Positions 24,494 through 39,148 of a stretch of DNA of 64,000 nucleotides are shown here, one piece after another. The stretch is from Augochlora pura (lineage: Eukaryota; Arthropoda; Insecta; Hymenoptera; Halictidae). Position 1 is the stretch's first letter. Every line of letters starts with the position of its first letter. The notes beneath the pieces are model-generated. The model worked only from the letters and a program-made list of their open reading frames with translations, searched no databases and was not told the DNA's origin. The DNA lies in contig NC_135781.1 in assembly GCF_028453695.1 (NCBI RefSeq), forward strand, positions 24,737,640-24,801,639, read 5' to 3'. A program made the position numbers and the translations under genes.

Positions 24494-26824
24494 TTGACAG
24501 CGGAATGGGGCGGGTGTCAGCGTCGTTGCGGGGAAATCGGCCGGAAAATGGGAAATCCAGCGGCCTGGTGACAAATGGTTGATCGCCGCGGGAGAAGCCC
24601 GAGTCCGTGGCTGCCTCTAGACGAGTTTCGGATGGCAAGAGGGTCTCGAGAGCGCGGGGGTTGAACGGGCCGAATGCGTCGCGGTCGTTGGACGGGAAAC
24701 GCGCAGCTATGCGAGCGAGAAAGTTCGTGAACCGTGTTGTCTTTTTCGTTATTTTCCACGGGGGACCCGGGAATTCGCGGACTTTTGACTCTTCCTCGTG
24801 GCGAATAAATCCGGCGACTTTTTCACGAAAAAGTCCGTTCGGGGTCCGCGAAAATTGCGAGAACGGTCGATTTCACGTGTTCGCATATTCGCCGGGCTCT
24901 TAGAAAATTCATTGCTGCGTGTCGCGGGCGTACGCGCGATAATTAATTCTCCGTTCGAACAGTTTAAGGAACCGTCTCGCGCAAACAGGAGAAAAACGTC
25001 GGGAGATCTGAAAGTTAAATATTTGACTCGGCGTTATAGATCCCGATGATTTTCATCTTGAACGTCGGGTGGAAAGCTAGCTATCGGTCTGCGCAAATAT
25101 TTGTCTGTGTAACGTGACCGCGGAACGTTATGGCCTTAGGCAGACAGAAGCGTCGCGTAGTGTAATTACACGATAAGCGATGATTTAGTCGCCGCTGCGA
25201 TCTGACCAGGGCTCAACTTATTTTGTCCCGCTTTATTTTCAGGTCGTCGATAACAACGGTAGTTTTGCGGCTGAAAATTATTTAGCAGAGCCGCGAAGGA
25301 CAGTTGACATTTTAGTACAGTGTATGGAACGGCGTCGAAGGCTGATTTATACCCTCGCACTATCTCTCAAGTGTTAACACAACCTCTACACCCCCTTTCG
25401 CTCTATCTGCCGCGCCGAATGAATAATGCAATCCAGAATTCCTTACAGGAGTTCGTTTTCCCAGGTGAAACGTTTCTCGACCGTCATTGTCGCGCAGGTA
25501 GTTTCTCTCTGCTCCCGAGCCGCGTACATACGGTAAGAGTACAGAATTACGGTGGCTACATACGAATAACTCGATCATCGACGACAGAGGGTTTTGCCGG
25601 ACTATCGAGCCGTAACGAACGAAACGAATGCGAGCACGTGCAAAGCCCGGTCGTCGCACCGTGCCGCACCGGTTAACGAACAAACGAGCGGAGATACGGT
25701 CTCGCCAGGACGAGGTTTAATTATCCCCCAGGAATTTAGTAATTTTCCATTTTACCATCCCGGTGGCACAGCGGCGGTCGCGTCTCTCCCTGAGACGATA
25801 CTACGCGAGATTTCCATTCGTCTCGAGCCGGTTCGCTTCGGTCTATTTACGCGTCTTCTCATTCTTCCTTAAATTTCTGCGATTCCGAAACGTCGAAGAA
25901 TTTCATTCCGCCGCGAACATCCCAGACGGGGCAGCCAAGACCTGCTGGCTCAAGGACGTCGTTTAATTATGCCAGGGGAATTCAGCGATCACGGTTTTAT
26001 CGGCGAGCCGTAACGCGACTGGTCTTCGTGCAGGCTTTCTTTCAGAAGACAGCGGGGCGCTGCCGGGGCCGAGGACGGTTCATTTTTCCAGGCATCTCGC
26101 GCGGAAACGCCGTTGCGGTTGCGCCTCGGAAAACTGCTTTTCTAGAGGGGACGCGACAAAACGTCTCGCCTTGACTCGCCTCGCCTCCCGTAAAATAAAT
26201 GGACCGATTTATGTGCCGCAGACACCGGTTCGCTTAATAAAATCTCCGCTATGTCGATACATTTTCCTCGGGTATTCGCCGGGCCACCCTCTCTGGAAAG
26301 AACGTCACTTACCGACGCCACTGAACATCCAGGCTATCCGATAACGACATTTGCACGTCGATCGAGAAACGATGCTTCCTGTTCCTATTAAAATTCCTGG
26401 GCACTGTTCCCAGAAAAGCGGCAAATGGTTTTTCAACTATTCTAGAACGTGCAGCGTTTAACTTTCGCTAATGACGACGTTGCTCGGCAAAAGTCTTTAA
26501 TCCATTTATCGTCTTGACTTCGTTTTGGAATGGTGCGACAGTTTTAAAAGGGAACTGGTCGTATTGAGGGTCAGTGAGCTTAAATACGGAATTCTCGCGG
26601 ACGCTAATGCTGTTGATGGATCAACGATTTTTGAAATGAGATGTGGACTTATCCGGCGCTTGTCAGAGATAAAAATGGTGGAATGCGATACACCTAGACC
26701 TGTGGTGCGCAGACGAGTCGACGACCCGGGGTCAATAAAACGGAAAATTGCTGAATTCTCGGGGCATAATTAAATGGCACCCCTCGCGGATACCACCCTC
26801 CGAGTTTACTTTCTCTCTCTCCAC

Positions 26825-26853
26825 ACTCTCTCTCGCTCTCTCTCTCTCTCTCT
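26825..26853. repeat. (CT)n microsatellite
   Basis: Interrupted CT dinucleotides on the + strand. Confidence 0.8.
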
Positions 26854-27405
26854 GAACTCTCTGCCGGTTCTCCGGATTTACTGCCGCTCTCGTGGATCTT
26901 ACGGCCGTTACGAATCGGTTACACCTTTTCCGCGCGAAACGATTAACGTCGCACCCCTGGTGAAACAGTGGCGCTCGGGTTTCCGGGCGAAGACACCGAA
27001 GGGGCGAGAGGACAAATAGTCGACGACAAACCGTGGAAACATCGGGAGGGGGGGTGAAAGCTGTTCAAAGAGAGGAAGAAACGGAGGGAGCTGGAAAGGG
27101 ACAGCGCTCCGGATAATCGCGCGAAACGATTTGCTCTTTTCACGGCCGATTAAGTCCGCAATCTGTTGGCCGAGCGAGGAAACAACTGGGGTGGATAGAC
27201 GTTGAAATAATACGGGAGATCGGTGGCTGATGCCCAGGATAATCGTCGCCATTAAAATCTCTACTCTCGAATTGTTCCGATCGCTTCTTTCGATCGCTGC
27301 AGCTGCAACGACGGCTTTATATTTTCTTCAAGGTAGGCGGCTAAATTTGGTCTCGAAGCAGAATTGGTACCATTGGCAAAGCTAGGAGAATTTTCATCTT
27401 TGTCC

Positions 27406-27580
27406 AAGTTAGGATACTCTGTCCTACTTTACGCACAGTTTTGATCGAGCGGTATACTTGGGTTTAGAGTCAGTTGTCTCGGAGGTGCATAGCCAAGTCT
27501 CGAAGCCAAGGCAATTTACGTCACTAAGCGGAAAAATGTTCAACTTATTAAAGCTAGGCCACTTTGTCCTATTCTGCGCT
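27406..27580. repeat. Imperfect 30-bp direct repeat, 145 bp apart
   Basis: Copies at 27406-27435 and 27551-27580 share the pattern AAGYTAGG, then ACTYTGTCCTA, then TRCGC. A partial third AAGCTAGG lies at 27379. This may be a decayed tandem duplication. Confidence 0.5.
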
Positions 27581-28379
27581 CGGGGATCGACGCGGTCCTT
27601 ATTCACACTTGGCGGCGTATAATAACGTAAAAAACCCTATACAAGCGTAACGAGACAAGTTGGTAGCAGCTATAATAATGACACGCTTTAGTTCGCAATG
27701 ACATAATGAGGTTAAAGCGTCCACCACCAATCGACTAGAGTTACCAGCTAGCGCTGGCAGCTATTTGATTCAGTCGATGGCGTTCGTGAACTTTATTTAT
27801 CATGGCTGTCTTTCTAGTCGCCGGCGGTAAGGTGTCGTTCCTCGGTTCAGGCAATTTGGGGACCGTCGAATCGACGACGAAGGATAAACGATCCCACTCG
27901 AGGGTGGTGGTTTGCGACACCATGGCGACCATCTTTCTACGGCCGTGCTATAAGCAGAACTGTCCTACGGGCGAACCAGGCTTCTGCTTCGAATCACCGG
28001 CAGATACTCATGCGGGCGGCGTGTTTGAGGACTTATCTCGGGCTCTGGTCTACAGCCGTGCCCGTGCCTCCCATAAGCCCGAACATGGTGCCGTTAGCCT
28101 GTTCGCCGCGGGCGACCTCCATTCATGCATCCAATTTAGACGTCAATGGCGCAAATAAACCATCGCATCGGGAGCCTTAATCGATCGTGGCGTTGATCCT
28201 CGATCACGGTGCTTTGTTTATTCGAGGACATCGAGATCCAAATCGCATCGAATTATGTAGCCGTAAAACTCGAGCTCGTGCGCTTCCAAATTCAAACTAC
28301 CTTAGTTCCGCGGTTTTAAGCGACTACCGGAAGAAAAGATATTATTATTTTCTTCCCTTACCAACGGGATTAATCACAC

Positions 28380-28510
28380 ATTTGTTACAATGAAAAAATA
28401 AAAAAATCATAGCATTCATGCAAGTACAGTTAAAACAGAAGAATAAAAAAAGAAACGGAAGGAGAAGAATGAAAAAAAAGAAAGAAAAGAAGAAAACCAA
28501 TATTAAATAC
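28380..28510. repeat. A-rich/purine-rich low-complexity tract
   Basis: Long runs of A with AAG and GAA units on the + strand. No tail or target duplication ties it to a retroposon. Confidence 0.6.
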
Positions 28511-29453
28511 AAACAATCGAGGCAGAAAAGCTTTCTTTCTCTACGATTACGATGTTTCTAGCATCTCGCGAATTCTATGCTATCAGAAAACTCGCCTGAG
28601 AATCCATTTCGATTTTCGCGAGACGGATGAGTTTATCTCTTAGAGCACGAAGCATTAGATCGCCTCGGAATTGGCAGTGCCACGTTCTCGTGGCAACAAT
28701 CCAATTCCGTAGGCTGGCTCGAACGTAGTCGCGCGTCAGCAAGGACAAGGTGCACGGGAAAGAGAGCAAAACGATGGTCTGAACATGAAACGCGGATAGT
28801 TACACGCGGGTGTCATTAGTCCGGGCAGCAATTAGGAATAATTTCGAAAAGTAAAGCCCGTAATTCACGCGGGGGACAAGAAAATCTTTTATCACCGTGT
28901 CGTCAGCGTCATCGGCCCGCGACGCTGAGAGTTGGCGAACCTCCAATCCTTCTCCGGGGAGTCATTACCTAATTACCCGAGCCGCTTTATGAACACTTAC
29001 GTGTCGGGGTTCGTCGTTCGCGGCCGATTCGAGGAGACAACGACGATGTGGGAAAAGCCGGTGGAAATGAACCACCTTGGGGTCACTTCGGAGTTTCGCC
29101 GGCGATATATAAGGCCGAGTCACCAAGCTTGACGTCATCGTTGTCGCTGCACGATGAAACGTTGCACCGAATTATATTCGTTGGGCTAAAATACGCGTAA
29201 CACTTAAAATTATGGGATACAAGTGTTTTTAATGTATTGTTAAAGATATAGTAAATGATGTTAATTTTAAGCGACACGACTTTTCTTTCGAACGACATTT
29301 CCATCGTAAATCACTTACAATCTATTCGCAGTGTCATCGAGGGAGATGTACAATGTAATAATTAAGTTTTTGTTGTTCTGCTCTTTTGTCAAAAGGACAC
29401 CTTGAATGAAGATCGTTGTGTAAAAAAAATCGCTAAGATATACGGGTGTAAAA

Positions 29454-29469
29454 CTCGGTAATTACCGAG
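29454..29469. promoter_or_regulatory. Perfect palindrome CTCGGTAATTACCGAG
   Basis: A 16-bp perfect dyad centred on TAATTA, the core bound by many Q50 homeodomains. About one such palindrome is expected by chance in a window this size, so function is unproven. Confidence 0.25.
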
Positions 29470-30130
29470 ATATTATTGAAATAGCAGAGTCCCATGTCTC
29501 GCGCTGCATTTAGTGAGCTGCCTATTAAAATTAATTACTACGTCACGAGCTCCCCTTGACATCGTATAATTCTTGTTTGAAAAGTGTCTCCGTACAACAA
29601 ACAGGCTGCAAATAATTTCAAATGGTACACCGAGTGACTCACCCTACTATTTGTTTCACTATCACTGCCACGCTTACTCCTCACTCGAATTAAAATTCAC
29701 GTACTCCCTTCGCGACACCTGTATATTGCGTTCATCTGCTCGATCATTTCCGTACGTGGCATAGATCCTGAATTTCAGTAAAACTTCAGGCCACCGTAGA
29801 AATAACTGTTACTGCATAAATATCAGATCGATGGTGTGGAACAAGATCAGCAACAGCGCATAATGTTTTTTGAGAAACAGTTCCTCCGTCGCGTTCTTGG
29901 GGAATTCCAGAAGCTGTTAAGGGTTGACAGTAAAAAGCAATCTCCGGGGACGTTCGGACGGTGTCCCGGCAGAAAGTATAAAGGACGCGTGTTTTACGGT
30001 TTTGCGAGCGGCGGGCGTTTCAACTAACATTCCGCGGAAGCCCGAAGGAATGGAGTTGTTCCACGACGAGAGATTTGTAGGTCGGCTTCTCTCGGTGTAC
30101 CCGCGCAGAAAATATTTTGGTACCAGAGGA

Positions 30131-30150
30131 CAGAGAGAGAGAGAGAGAGA
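30131..30150. repeat. (AG)n microsatellite
   Basis: About ten uninterrupted AG units. Confidence 0.8.
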
Positions 30151-31825
30151 CCGGCAGCGGGCGCCGCGGGTCGGTGGCATGAACGACCCGGACACGGGCT
30201 TCGAAATCAGAGAAAAAAGAATGGCCAATAAAAGTAATTCGAGCTTGGCCGGATAAACGACGTCGTCGAACCTTTCGACTACATTCCACGTAAATTGGAC
30301 ACGCGCGCCTGCTGCATGACGAGCTAGAACCAGCGCGCTCGGTCTGTCGGAAATAAACACCTGCTAATGTCCATTAGTCAATTCCTCTTGGCCACGGATT
30401 TTCGTTCTCTTTCTCTCCCCCGTGCCCGGCTTTTTTCCCCCCCTCCGTTCGGTACACGCGCGGTGCATGGACATCCGGTTTAATCGCGTGGAAACGGCCG
30501 AGAGGTAATAAGTACGCGGTGGCACTCGAGCGACACCGAAATCGCTTCGACGCACACCGATATCGCGTGTTTTGCCGATTATTCACCGAGCCGATCGTTT
30601 CTTGTTCTCAACGAGCAACGCGGAATTTAATTACAAAGCTGCCGGCGGTGATCGATCGACGACTGTGGGCGAAATCGGGGGCGGATCCCGTTTCGAAAGG
30701 ATATCGCACGCTGCGACAGTGCACGCGTGTTGTGCTTCATATGTTTTCACATTATAGCGGAATCGCATCGAGGGTAGAGCAGAACGCATTTATTCTATTA
30801 TTCGACAAAGTTCGAAAAAATGAGTAGGACACCACTAATTTCTGTTTCAATTTGGACAAGAGTACATCGATCACGTTTGCAATCGTCCATCATTAATGTA
30901 CGAAGCATCAGCAATCGAACATGATCTTTATTCGACACCTGCGCGCACGGTTGAGATGCAAATTTATTCATCCCCATTTTCTTGCAGTGTTCGTTCGCAT
31001 GTTAGTGAACAGCGGATCTTTAGACGATCGTTTTGGAGATATTTTCCGTTCATGTTCTCGAAATTTGTAGTAATTACAATTGCGAACCTGCAGTCTCATT
31101 GTTCCCATGGTAATCTCCTGGGTCGCTAGTCTGTTATTACATAATCTATTTGTCCCATCTTCCGTTCCGACTTCTCGGTTACTCTCCAAAACAAACGGAT
31201 TTCGATTAACGTCAATTCGCGGACCGTGAATTTACAGTTTGTTCTCTTTTCGCTAGTTTTTTGGTCTTAAATCCATTGGCAGAGAGAATGACGGCGTTCT
31301 AACTGATTCATTTCTTTGCGATTTCTTTTTCGAATCGAGGGACCGGACCGTATTTCATGGGAGCCTTTGTTCTCGAATTTAACTTGCAAAAACCCGTCGA
31401 AAAGTCGCCCGAGCCCGGGGTCTCGCTGATGGAAAAATACTATAGCCCACGGGTGTTGCGTGACAATAATTGATGTGTGCAGCGGAAAACGTCACGTATT
31501 TGCTGCGTCGCTGCGGCCTCGTGGCACGATGCATCGAGACCCAGCATTCTATCGTCGCGGATCTCGGCCTGCAACGGGCGAATCGATGGAATAACATTGT
31601 TGCGCCGTCGTGATCGATGCATCCGCTCGGAACGGTATCATCCTGCGCGCAGGACATGCTGGAACATCGTTCAGTCGTGAAACGAGTCGGGTTTCATCGA
31701 AACCTTTCGCGTTTCTTTATCCGGTTGCACGCTCGATTTGCGTACCTTAATGCCCCATTACTCGAAGACAAACATCGTTCCGCGCTACGGTTGCAGTTAA
31801 CTCAATCCAACTTGAAGTTTCAATA

Positions 31826-32640
31826 GCTTGATATCGTGGTGTTGCGATATTCCAGCGTTCTCGACCTCATAGAGTCGCTAAATAAAAAGTTAATAAGTTG
31901 CACGCGAGCACAATGGGACTAACAGATCCGTTCTCGGCGTGTTACGCTCGCAGAATTATTCTAGAAAGCACATTGTTGACTTCTACATGTTCCCTGACAT
32001 ATTGCAACCATTATAAGTCTTACAAGTGAATTTAAAATCGAGTTTAAACTGAAGCTGGTAAGGTAAAGCTAATAGTAGGGATCGCTTTTTGAATAATTGC
32101 TTGTCATAAAATTTACTTTGCTTAATCAAATGACTGTTGTAATCACTTTGTAAAGCCTGTAAATTACTGTAATTATACTATATATGTTTGATATTTCTCA
32201 AATTTTGTTCGAACACAGCGCTTTTCTAAAATATATAATTTCATAAAGAATATCGAACTACACGTCCTTTTTAATTAAAAATTAGCTATTTTCGACGAGT
32301 ATACTTATCAAAGATAGCTAAGCGATTAACTACTTGGTCTTAATAATTACAACTAGTTAATATATTTTTACAGAAACAGGAAAATTGATGTTTATCGCGT
32401 GTTTGTATTTACCCTAGCGATCAAGTAACATTAGCAGACGTATTAAATTTTGTTTCGATTTAAAACAGACGAATGACAGCGACAGACAGTAGATTCTATA
32501 CGCATGACGAGTCTGTTACGATGTGTCTAAATCAAAGAAAAGAATGGCATCAGCCATATGTACATTATCACCGCGCGGCAGTCAATACGTTAAAGAATAA
32601 TCGTTGGCTGTCGATGTCGGAGAAGTTATAATCATGGCAT
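31826..32640. other. AT-rich island in the intron
   Basis: AT-rich DNA without convincing terminal repeats, RNA gene or open frame. Confidence 0.5.
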
Positions 32641-33113
32641 CGGCTGCCAAGATTTAGTGACTGTCAGGTCCTCGACGGTTCGTAAACACGTCGTTAACGA
32701 GTAGAAAGATCCCGGAATGAACGAGTTGGATGATTTGCTGGTTGAATTTCAGCCAGCAGCGGAGGAGAGCAACACCTGCTCGTCGCGGATAGCCTCGGTG
32801 CAACAATATCGATTTCCACGGTGCATCTGCGTCTCCGATTAGTCGCGGATTATTCCCACGAGCCGTTCTCGGGCTCCTCGGGCATCCAATTACGGTCGCA
32901 GGACTCAATCTAGTGGAAAGCCCGGGGAAAGCAGCGACGGAAACGCAATCGGTTTAGCCACGGCGTGCGTTTACAGGTGGCGACGTTTGACACGGTGCAC
33001 CGGCACGTACGTCTCCCCCTCTTTGTCTCTCTGCTTCTCCCTATATGCGTGCACTCTCTTTTCCGGCTCCGTTTGCAGCTCGCGGCCGACGCTGTGCGGC
33101 GTTCGTTCCTCCA

Positions 33114-33139
33114 ATCGATCGATCGATCGATCGATCGAA
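33114..33139. repeat. (ATCG)n microsatellite
   Basis: About six ATCG units. The motif is self-complementary, so the tract can form a hairpin. Confidence 0.85.
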
Positions 33140-36100
33140 CGGGCCCAATCCCTCCAATTACCGTTCGAAAAAATACGTTCGACGCAGGGCATTACGCAAC
33201 ATGCTAATCGGCCCTGATCGGCGGCCGAATCGCGAGATTTTCCGAGAGCTGGGACTCTGACCTTTCCGGCGAACCACGCGTAACTTCGTCATGCTAACTC
33301 GTGCGCGGAGCTTTATTGCCGGTGACTATCGAGGAACGTTCGTGGAGCTATCAAACAGCACGCGGATGGATCATGCGCACCGTTAGTCGCGAGTCACACG
33401 GTCGTTCCGCACTGAATATATTATTCTTATCGCCGTGTCGTTTCCTCCTGGGCTTTGTTCGCCAACCGACCGAGAATTTATACAACTTTTGCCCCCGACC
33501 AGTTTCAATATTAGTCACGAGGTGATTAGCCGTTAAAACGGTATTCGTGACTTGCACGTACGAAGCGTGTAGATTACAGATTCGGGTAATCCTTAACGGA
33601 ATGATTGTCGCAGGCATTCGCGTTGAAAGTCCGCTCGCAGACGGATCGGTTAACGAACCGCGGAAGAATGGCAAATTGAATGCGCCGCCGCCGGTCGCGA
33701 TTATTCTCGGGAAGATCGGTCGCTTCGTTCGTTGCTCCACGGTGTGGATGTGGTTTGATGGTCGATACGGTAGATAAACGAAGTTACCGAGCGGCTTCGA
33801 GGAACACGCGCGTGCGATGCGCCGTGCAGCGAAATTGATTGATCGAAGGATCCCTGCAATTACGTTTAATGGCGACTGCTCGTCGGTTATTGCGAAATGT
33901 ACAACGCCGCGCGATTACTTCTTCCCGAAAAGAGCGACCGGTAATGTTTCGGGAAAATTACATTTGTAAGCAGCGGTCCGGGCCGATAGCATTAACGACG
34001 CACGAAAACCCTTCCCCGTAATGTATTCGCTATTATTTTAATGCCTGTTCCTTTATATCTGGCAACAGCGATGGGCGCGAGCGTATCGCGAACTTCACCG
34101 ACGTCGAATTTTGTCGGGACTCCTTCAGGAAGTAATGGCGGCCTGTTCGTACCTTATACAGAATCATCTAGCTAATTGGAAATGATAATAAGGCCAATTT
34201 ATACGAAATAAAACACCGTATTTCCACCCACAAAATGGAATCAAATTCCTTCTTAGGTCTCGATTGATTGTCGGCGACGATACGAAAGTTTCTTGATTTT
34301 GCGGGTAAAAGATTACCTGTATGCAGAATTCTCCGAAGGGGTGTGGCTCTATTGCCCGCGATCTCGTAGCGATCCCAAAAAGATCGTGGCCGTCGATCGG
34401 CACGAGCTCAACAAGCGCGCTAACGAAACGAGTCCTGGCCCGATTGATCGATATTCCTGGATACGGATCGAGATCTGCTCGCTACCCGGCGAAGGCGGCG
34501 AAACGCCGACACCTACAATTACGTCTGATTGGCCGTTCATACGGGCGAAGATGAAGAACGTTCGTTTTCGACGAAAGTTGGATCTGCTCGGCCGATGATT
34601 GATCGCTGGTCGATCGTCGCTCGTTGCCGGTCGCTCGCAGAAACGACAGCAAACTCGGGAACGTTGTCGTCGTCGCGTCGACGCGTCGCCGCGATTTATC
34701 GTCGATTTAGCTGTCGCGAGATTCCCGGTTCGCAAATCTCCGACGAGTTTTTCGCGAAACTGCGAAGTAATCGCTACGGCGAGCTATTGCGTTTCATTCG
34801 GCTCGAGGCGATTCCCGGGGTTGGTTAACGATGGACGCGACTCTATCAGAAGGTAACTAGGTAGTTTTACCAATTCCCTCGTTTTCCACGGCGGCCGATT
34901 AACAGATCGCCGCTCGATGATATACCGCCTCCCATTATCCGGCAAGTACGCGGCTAATAGTCCTCGATAAGAACGGTCGGCGTCCGGGAAGAATAGACAG
35001 AGCACGGCCGTAGATCGATATCGGAGATAACGACTAGTTAGACCGACAACAAAATTTCATAAAGCAACCAGGGGCTTAATTGCGGGCTGTAACGACGCGA
35101 CGTCCACGATCTTGTTGCTCGCCTTCGCAATACATTAAGCCGCGCATCGAACCGATCGACCAGTTAATTAGGTTCTGTTTATTGGGAAAACATGGATTTT
35201 AATGCGACAGTGGATTAGCCGTGTTTGTGGAAGCCGTCTGAGCCTTCCGGAACGGCGAGCACCAACGGACGAGAGCCCGGTCTTACCATTCGCTCGCGAT
35301 CTGTTGGCGCAGCTGTCCTCTCCTTGGTGCCATTTTTACTCCCGTTCGCCAATGGAGAAGTTCGTCTCGCCCCGTTCAGACGAAACACGACCACCGAGCC
35401 ATCGATATAATCGGACAGGATCGGATCAACGCGTTACTGTCAATCTCGTTCTACACCGTTTTCCCGATAACTCCGATTAAGAGCTTTCTCGGACAGCAGA
35501 CATGATAGCGTTGCTTATCGTTACTTGTCCTGGTTAACAAACTGCATTAGTCTACTTGCTAATTAGACTTTTCCGGTTGTTGCGCATTGCTGGCCACTGT
35601 ATTTCGCAACGACAAAATTAAATAGAACACCATACGGGTTTCGCAACCTGTCTTCTCGCGATTTCGAATTGATCTCTTTCTTCATTCGCACCCCTTGAAT
35701 ATCGTCCGCAATACGATTATCGCATTGCAAGAAACGCGCGACGATTATTGACTTCCGGTATGGGCATATTTTATTTATATTTCATATAAAATTGTTTTGT
35801 ATCATTATGAACCAAAAATCCATCTGTTATCATGGTCTTTTAGCAGAACAAATTTTTGTTCATAATTCGATTGCTGAAGACTGTCTTCTCTTCTCGGGCC
35901 TCTGATCGATCAGTCGATCGACAGCTTGATCTCTCGGTGATTTTCTCCCGTCGCGTCGTACCAAGGAATAATAGCTTCGAGAAGAGATTGTGCGGCGAAA
36001 AACCGCGAGATCTGCCGAATGCAGATCGGCGAGCGAGCATTCGGGAGTGCCGGTGAAAGGATCAAAGCATCCCGAAGAGGCAACACTCGCATCATTCACT

Positions 36101-39100
36101 CGGTAATGCACGTAGGTTCGATACCCGATACCGATACTTTGACGGAGGCTTATTAATAACGTCGGCGCGGCGGACTAGTCGGTTGCCGGCCGAACGATAC
36201 CTGCCCTGGACAAATGATTCTATTAATGAATCGATGCTCGCTCCATTAACGCACCTGCGTGATCGAGAACGGGACGCGACGCGACGCGACTCGACGATGA
36301 AACGTAAACGGTACAACCACGCGAGAAACAAAAGCGAGAACGAAGAGAGAAAAAGCACGGTGCAGCGACGGAAAATCAATCAATTATCGATTCGTAGCTC
36401 TTAATAACGCGTCCTTTTGCGCGACCCATTGTGTAGCGGATAAAACGTCGATAAGTACTCCGGTGATTAATCGCCGATATTATTGTTAATTACCATTCTA
36501 ATGAGTGATTGATCGAGGGAACGACGACGCCCGCGATTAGTTGCACGCCGGACAATTAATTACCGGAGAGAAAGTTGCAACACGTTCCGCCCCGTCATTC
36601 CTCGCCGTTTCTCGAGACAATGACGCCTCGGGAGCTTGCCTCGCACCTCGTTCTACCGAGATCCTATCGAATGGTTTTTCTGACGCGCGTGGGTAAACGC
36701 CGCGCCGGTTAAAAAGAAAACGGGGGATAGCTGGGATAAAGGGACACGGCGACGACGTCGAACGATCCTACGCGATCGAACACGAACTTCCGACACGCTT
36801 CTTCGCCCGGAGAAAACCAGTCGAAACAATGCCGGCCGAGCTCCGATCGGGTTCTTAATTTCCTGTCCGAATCGATTGTCCTGTGCCACTCTTTCGCGTC
36901 TTCGTGCCGGCCTCCTTCTCGTTCCCGTTAATTGCCACCGCAAAAAACGATGGCACACAGAACACACATTCGTCACGCGACCCGCAAAAACCGCGCCGAA
37001 ATCTGCTCATGGCGTCTATCGTCTTCGCTTCGTTTCGACTAGACTGTAAACCCTTCGAAAACGAATTCAGTCGCAACGACGATATTCGAAACGTGCCGCG
37101 AAGAATTTTCCAAAATTTCTAGGATCGTTGGAGAAACGATCTCCGGGGGCATTAAAATCTTCGAACGCGAGCGAGACCGTTTCACGATCAATGAAATTAT
37201 ATTAACGACGGAGCCGCCATTAAAATCGAAACGATACCGAGAACGGCGATTGCCCGTGGATTTTCTGCTCGCGGAGATCGGAATAGCCCTGGTTTCTGCT
37301 TGCCGAGCTATAAACATGGCGAGCGGGGCCTCCGACATTTCTTCAACCACGATAGAACTGCATAGCATAACAGTTCGATGGGTCGGAGCGATCGGAACAG
37401 GAGTCGTCATCGGTCGAGTCATTGGCCAGCGGCGATCGCATTAAGAAAATGAAATGGAGGACGTCTGGGAGCTACGTTCTAGGGAATTTAACGGGCAACG
37501 ACACGATAACGAGGACGACAGCTTTCTGGCCGAGAGGAGAAGCTGGGCGCGGAAATCGCGAGCGATGCTGTTTCGCGCGTTCGACCGCGCTTTTAATTCG
37601 TCATTCCATTAAGCGAGATCCCGGGAATCGGTGGCTCCCCATCGCCGCGTGACCGTGTTATATATGCTAATTATATGGCTGTCAGCTGCACCTTTTTTCC
37701 CCTTTTCTTTCTGTCTCTGTCTCTCGTCTGCCTTTTTTCTATCTTACAACCTTCCTCTCTCGCTCTCTTTCTCTCTCTCTCTCTCTTTCTCTCTTTGTCT
37801 GTCTGGTTTCTTTTTCTCGCGTGACCTTTCCCGGGCCAAACGACACGTCGAAACATCGGTTTATGGCACACGAGGCGAATCAGTATTCCTCGGGATCGGT
37901 GTTCCGCAGCCTTGAACTTTCTCGACCACGAGATCATCTTTTTTTCCACCATCAATAAATCTTCGAATCCATCGGGGTCCTGTGATTCTCGTTATTATCG
38001 CGGGTCGAGGTTCGATCGAGGTTTCGAACCGCTTTTATTTCGCTGCGATTCTCCGCGTCGTAAACGACTGTTTTTCTCCGGGACCCTAACAGAGCGTGGC
38101 CTTAACCGGCAATCGAAAGCTGTGATTCAGAAGTTTAAGATCCCGTGGCAACCGATTGTCGGAAGATCGGAAACGATCGATAGAGGTTAATAGAAAAAGT
38201 AATAGACGAGTCCGTTTGCGGTCGCAAACAGGTGCTAGCTCGAAGAAAAGTGCTGGGTTAGAAGAGCAATCCGAGTATTAATTTCCCAGGCCGACTGTTG
38301 CGTGTAATTAATATATCAGGGAAGGGGACTATTATTTCCGTCGGTACTTGCACCTTCGGTCGTGTTCCAGCGATTTCGAGAACACCGCTCTATTATTTGT
38401 CTAGTCGATAGCCACCGCCCTTTGGCAAGCGTCACGCCACCCTCTGCCCTTCGCGCCCTTCTCCCGATCGCCAGTTGCTCGGTTCCCCTTTCCGCGTACC
38501 ATACGACCAACGGGAACCGCTCGACAGAAGTTATGTGATCGATTGGACCTGGACCTTCTCTCGAGCACGATCGAATTGGCTGCAATTAGCCGCGATTACG
38601 CACTTTTCCAAACGCTTTCCTGCATCAGCTTCTTATCCTCTAGAATTAACCTGCGACCAGTCTCAAACGAGGACCTCCATATTTGCGTGCAATAATTGCG
38701 TAGATTTATATAACAGATTCTACCACTTTACTAGAGTCAGCTTCAATGATCGATAGAATTAATATGTTTCTCCGGTAAAAAAACCCCATCTAGACATTAT
38801 GCTTTGCGAATGTTTTATTTACATATGCGTGTGTGCCAACGCGGTCGCTTAGAAATGCTCGTTGCTAGTCGTTAAATTCCAACGGATGCTCTACGGATCT
38901 AATCGTATCAACCGACTATTCGTAGCGGCTAATCGTTTTCATAACTTTATTGATTTCTTCTATCCTCCTCTTTGTACATTTCAAAGCTCAGTCTTACGCG
39001 CGTTACGTCATCCAAGAAAACTGAACAAAGTGAGATAATACGTTTACTTTCATTCTAGTTTTGCAACACAAATTAGGAAAATAAAAATAAATAGAAGAGG

Positions 39101-39148
39101 ATTGGGATCAGTCGACGAAGTGTACCTTGTATTTCGATGCTCTCGTAA
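33140..39148. other. Intron block, CpG-rich, with TAAT-rich patches
   Basis: Several TAATTA/ATTAAT motifs cluster at about 36465-36570. A CT tract is at 37753-37803. Clustered homeodomain-type cores are compatible with an enhancer but are not evidence of one. No gene is seen. Confidence 0.45.
37753..37803. repeat. Interrupted (CT)n microsatellite
   Basis: CT units interrupted by TTT and G within a pyrimidine-rich segment that begins near 37685. Confidence 0.8.

Larger units (their letters stand above)
24494..28379. other. Intron block, no gene
   Basis: CpG-rich DNA with a CT microsatellite (26825-26853) and an imperfect 30-bp direct repeat (27406 and 27551). The 118-codon + strand frame at 27802-28158 lacks any recognisable domain. 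Confidence 0.5.
28511..31825. other. Intron block, no gene
   Basis: It contains a perfect 16-bp palindrome around TAATTA (29454-29469) and an (AG)n tract (30131-30150). Nothing else is defensible. Confidence 0.5.

Noticed and set aside
36110..36130. GGTTCGATACC resembling a tRNA B box
   Set aside because: No matching T-stem, acceptor stem or A box at the right distance; not a tRNA.
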